From: Euperipatoides rowelli
Taxonomy: Eukaryota; Onychophora; Udeonychophora; Euonychophora; Peripatopsidae
Strand: one strand, 5' to 3'
NCBI GenBank assembly: GCA_003024985.2
Contig: PXIH01S0009633.1
DNA length: 10,315 nt
The position numbers and the translations under genes are program-made. This document shows positions 8,173-10,315 of this stretch, piece by piece. Position 1 is the stretch's first letter; each line of letters opens with the position of its first letter. The notes under the pieces are model-generated. The model had not been told where the DNA came from and ran no database searches. It was given only the letters and a program-made list of their open reading frames with translations.

Positions 8173-9620
8173 TTTTATATTTAAATTAAATATAAGCTAC
8201 GATAAATTTATTTATCTATACTGCTAGAAAAATATACCGGTACTGTATTTTATAAAGCAAAATTAATGAAGTCGGGTTACAATTATTTTTACATGCACGC
8301 TTATATTATTAGAAATTAAAGTACCAGTTATGTAAATGAATGATAATTACAATAACTCAATAGAATTATTAAAAATTAAGTTTTAATTTAAAAAAAAAAA
8401 AGGATTAAATGTGTATCTTGTATTATTTTTTTAAAAAAAAACCATTTGTGTCCATTCATTTTAAGTTAGTTTTGTTAATATGACTGAAGTTTCTTTTTGT
8501 CTTATTTCATTTTGTTGGCACAGAATACATTTTTCTTTATTTCTTTTAATTACATGTAATAAAAAACAAATTCAATTACCGTTAACTAATGTTGTAGAGG
8601 GTTATTTCATGGTAGATTCCCCTAGTTGGGGGAGTGGGGTAAATTATAAAATAAAAGTAGTTAATTGTCTGAAATTATTTTTATAAATTTTTTTTATAGA
8701 AGTTATTGTGCCTATTAACTTCCTTGTGAAGCTTTCTCAAAATCATGTTCGCAACTATTAACCCTGCCACGGTATATTTATAGGCTAATCATAAGAATAA
8801 AAAAACTATATTCTTTATCGTTTTAATAAATTATTAATATATAATAATTCCTAATTTCAATAAGACTTTTCCCAGAGAGCTACAGTACCTCTGGTAAAAA
8901 TTTTAAAAATGTCAAGCTAGGTATCCATATAAAATTTGTGCTTTTTTTTCAATGTTTCTTAAGTAAAATACTTTAACATTAAATTATAATTAAAAAAATT
9001 GTATCTTAGTTAAGTTCTATTATAGAAGAATAGTTATATATTTTTAAAATACAGTACAGTATATGTATTTTAAATAAAAGGCTAATAATAGCCTAATATT
9101 TTGTAAAATCGTAAATAAACTTTTTTTTCCATATCCTTTCATCATTTCCAAGTGGCAACAAATCTATTTGTTATTCAATTATAATGACTAATAATAGTGT
9201 ATGTTGAGTTTTAATTTTAACAGCCTATAAATTAGGCTATAATAATAAAAAATATTAAATCAATTACCAGTAAGGGCAATTTCACAGAAAGGTCAACCCC
9301 AGTGCTAATTTTAAAAACTGAAAATATCTTAGAACATATACATCAAGTTACAGCTAAAATGTCTGATTATACAGTAGATATTTTTTTGATTTTTTTTTCC
9401 CTCTTTCATTACAAAAAAATCTTCCAAAAACTAACCATTTTGTTCCTCTGGAACACTAAATGTTTGCAGGTACTGTATTAACATTTTCTTTATTTGAAAT
9501 ATTTAACAATTTATAATTTTATTTTTGATGTTTCTGGGCATTCAGGAACTGAATTAGGAACAACTTTGTGGTATGAAATTGCAAAAAAACGTTATTTTTT
9601 TCCCATGAAACTAAAAATCT
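8173..9620. other. AT-rich non-coding DNA, no gene seen
   Basis: A + strand open frame of 68 codons at 8480-8686 is the only one of any length. It lacks any recognisable domain, has AT-driven composition (many F, L, I, K) and overlaps a T-rich tract and the G-rich GGGGGAGTGGGG at about 8627-8638, so I do not treat it as a gene. The region also holds TACCGGTACTGTA at 8235-8247, an A12 run at 8390-8401, and several TAGGCTA/TAGCCTA words (8781, 9089, 9233), of which two sit in short dyads. Confidence 0.5.
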
Positions 9621-9626
9621 AAACCA

Positions 9627-9841
9627 ATGGACATTGCATATCCGACACTAAAAAATATATTTTAGTTTTACTACTGCAACACCATTAGATTATTTTTCCT
9701 CAAACTTCAATTTTACAGCACATGTAATGTACAGTACTTAAATATGCAAAAACACTTTATGAATAATCTTAAAATTTTTTTAAATGATGGTGTCGGAAGT
9801 ACTTTTTTTTTGGACATCTGACACCGTAATTCCGACACCAT
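9627..9841. repeat. cluster of CCGACAC / GTGTCGG repeats with a hairpin
   Basis: ATGGTGTCGGAA at 9787-9798 is the exact reverse complement of TTCCGACACCAT at 9830-9841, with a 31-base spacer. Read on the - strand, the right side is a 14-base near-tandem: GGTGTCGGAATTAC followed by GGTGTCAGATGTCC. A further related copy, GGACAT followed shortly by TCCGACACTA, lies at 9629-9647, about 185 bases earlier. This suggests a dispersed repeat or small foldback transposon whose body is largely lost. Confidence 0.65.
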
Positions 9842-10315
9842 TTAATAATGTCTAATATGACAGGCCTATTATTTTTCTGCAGCAAACAGATCATGAAATG
9901 TTATTTATTTTACTTTTGGCAACATTATATTTTATTTAAATCTTTATAGACACCTACATTTAGTAAGATTCTAGAATAGACTAATCAAGAGCTTTAGGCC
10001 TACGTTCAATCGGGGTAACTTTTATACAGTCAGGAGAACTTTAACCCTGCAGTCGTCGCAATCAGAAAGTTACATGAGTAGTCGCGGCATATCTGTGAGA
10101 TACATGTGTATATATAACAGATATAAAAAAACTTAAATAGTATTTTTCTATTCTATTTTTTATCACAAATTTTAATATACTGTATACAGTTTATAAAAAA
10201 AATCCAATAAACAGATATTTTTTTTATACATTTTTTTCTAAATGTCCGCATACAACAGAAAACATTGCAGCTCGTATTTGCCGTATGTCCAAACAATACA
10301 TTGTTAAATATTTCA
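9842..10315. other. AT-rich non-coding DNA containing a small CpG-rich island
   Basis: No exon is supported. The only distinctive part is about 10003-10090, with several CpGs in an otherwise CpG-poor tract, described separately as a possible transposon end. TACTGTATACAGT at 10178-10190 is a palindromic-like AT segment. Confidence 0.5.
10041..10090 (+). mobile_element. possible piggyBac-like terminus (TTAA then CCCTGC)
   Basis: TTAA at 10041-10044 is followed by CCCTGCAGTCGTCGCAATC. About 30 bases later a related GTAGTCGCGGCAT occurs. piggyBac-family elements insert at TTAA and their ends begin with CCC, so this could be one end of a related non-autonomous element. No inverted partner ending GGGTTAA is present in the window; it could lie beyond 10315. 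A second TTAACCCTGCC at 8758-8768 has the same orientation. Confidence 0.25.

Noticed and set aside
8480-8686. + strand open frame of 68 codons
   Set aside because: AT-driven composition, no recognisable motif, overlaps T-rich and G-rich simple sequence; consistent with a chance open frame.

Overview
The window looks like AT-rich, mostly non-coding nuclear DNA from an animal, most likely a marine invertebrate. There are no long open reading frames, no operon-like packing and no bacterial signals. There are many A/T homopolymers, degenerate transposon-like patches, a minisatellite and one short open block with splice-like borders. Frequent TACTGTA, TAGGCTA and AGGCCTA words and CpG-containing repeat patches would fit an echinoderm-like or other deuterostome genome, but that is a weak guess from base patterns, not an identification.

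Layout: 1-2090 is AT-rich intergenic or intronic DNA with an imperfect TACTGTA-rich inverted repeat near 312-399. At 2091-2218 a pyrimidine tract leads into a good 3' splice-site look-alike and a short open frame on the + strand. The one feature with real coding character is a 135-base internal exon on the - strand at 2921-3055. It encodes 45 glutamine-rich, helix-forming residues in phase 0/0, so the window is probably largely intron of a - strand gene. A 26-bp minisatellite of about 15 units occupies 4191-4580. It is followed closely by an 866-bp element (4656-5521) with about 30-bp inverted ends and an imperfect 8-bp target duplication, which resembles a non-autonomous hAT transposon.

From 6296 to about 7164 base composition changes: more G+C, more CpG, short motifs repeated in both orientations and a perfect 22-bp hairpin. 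This patch is probably one or more decayed DNA transposons. The rest (7165-10315) is AT-rich with small direct repeats, a cluster of CCGACAC-containing repeats at 9627-9841, and a small CpG-rich island near 10041-10090 that begins like a piggyBac end.

No complete gene, RNA gene, CRISPR array or coding transposase was found. The strongest candidates for something undescribed are the repeat families: the 26-bp minisatellite with its 77-bp higher-order period, the CAGGGTG-ended element, and the CTTATTTG/GCGCAC repeat patch.
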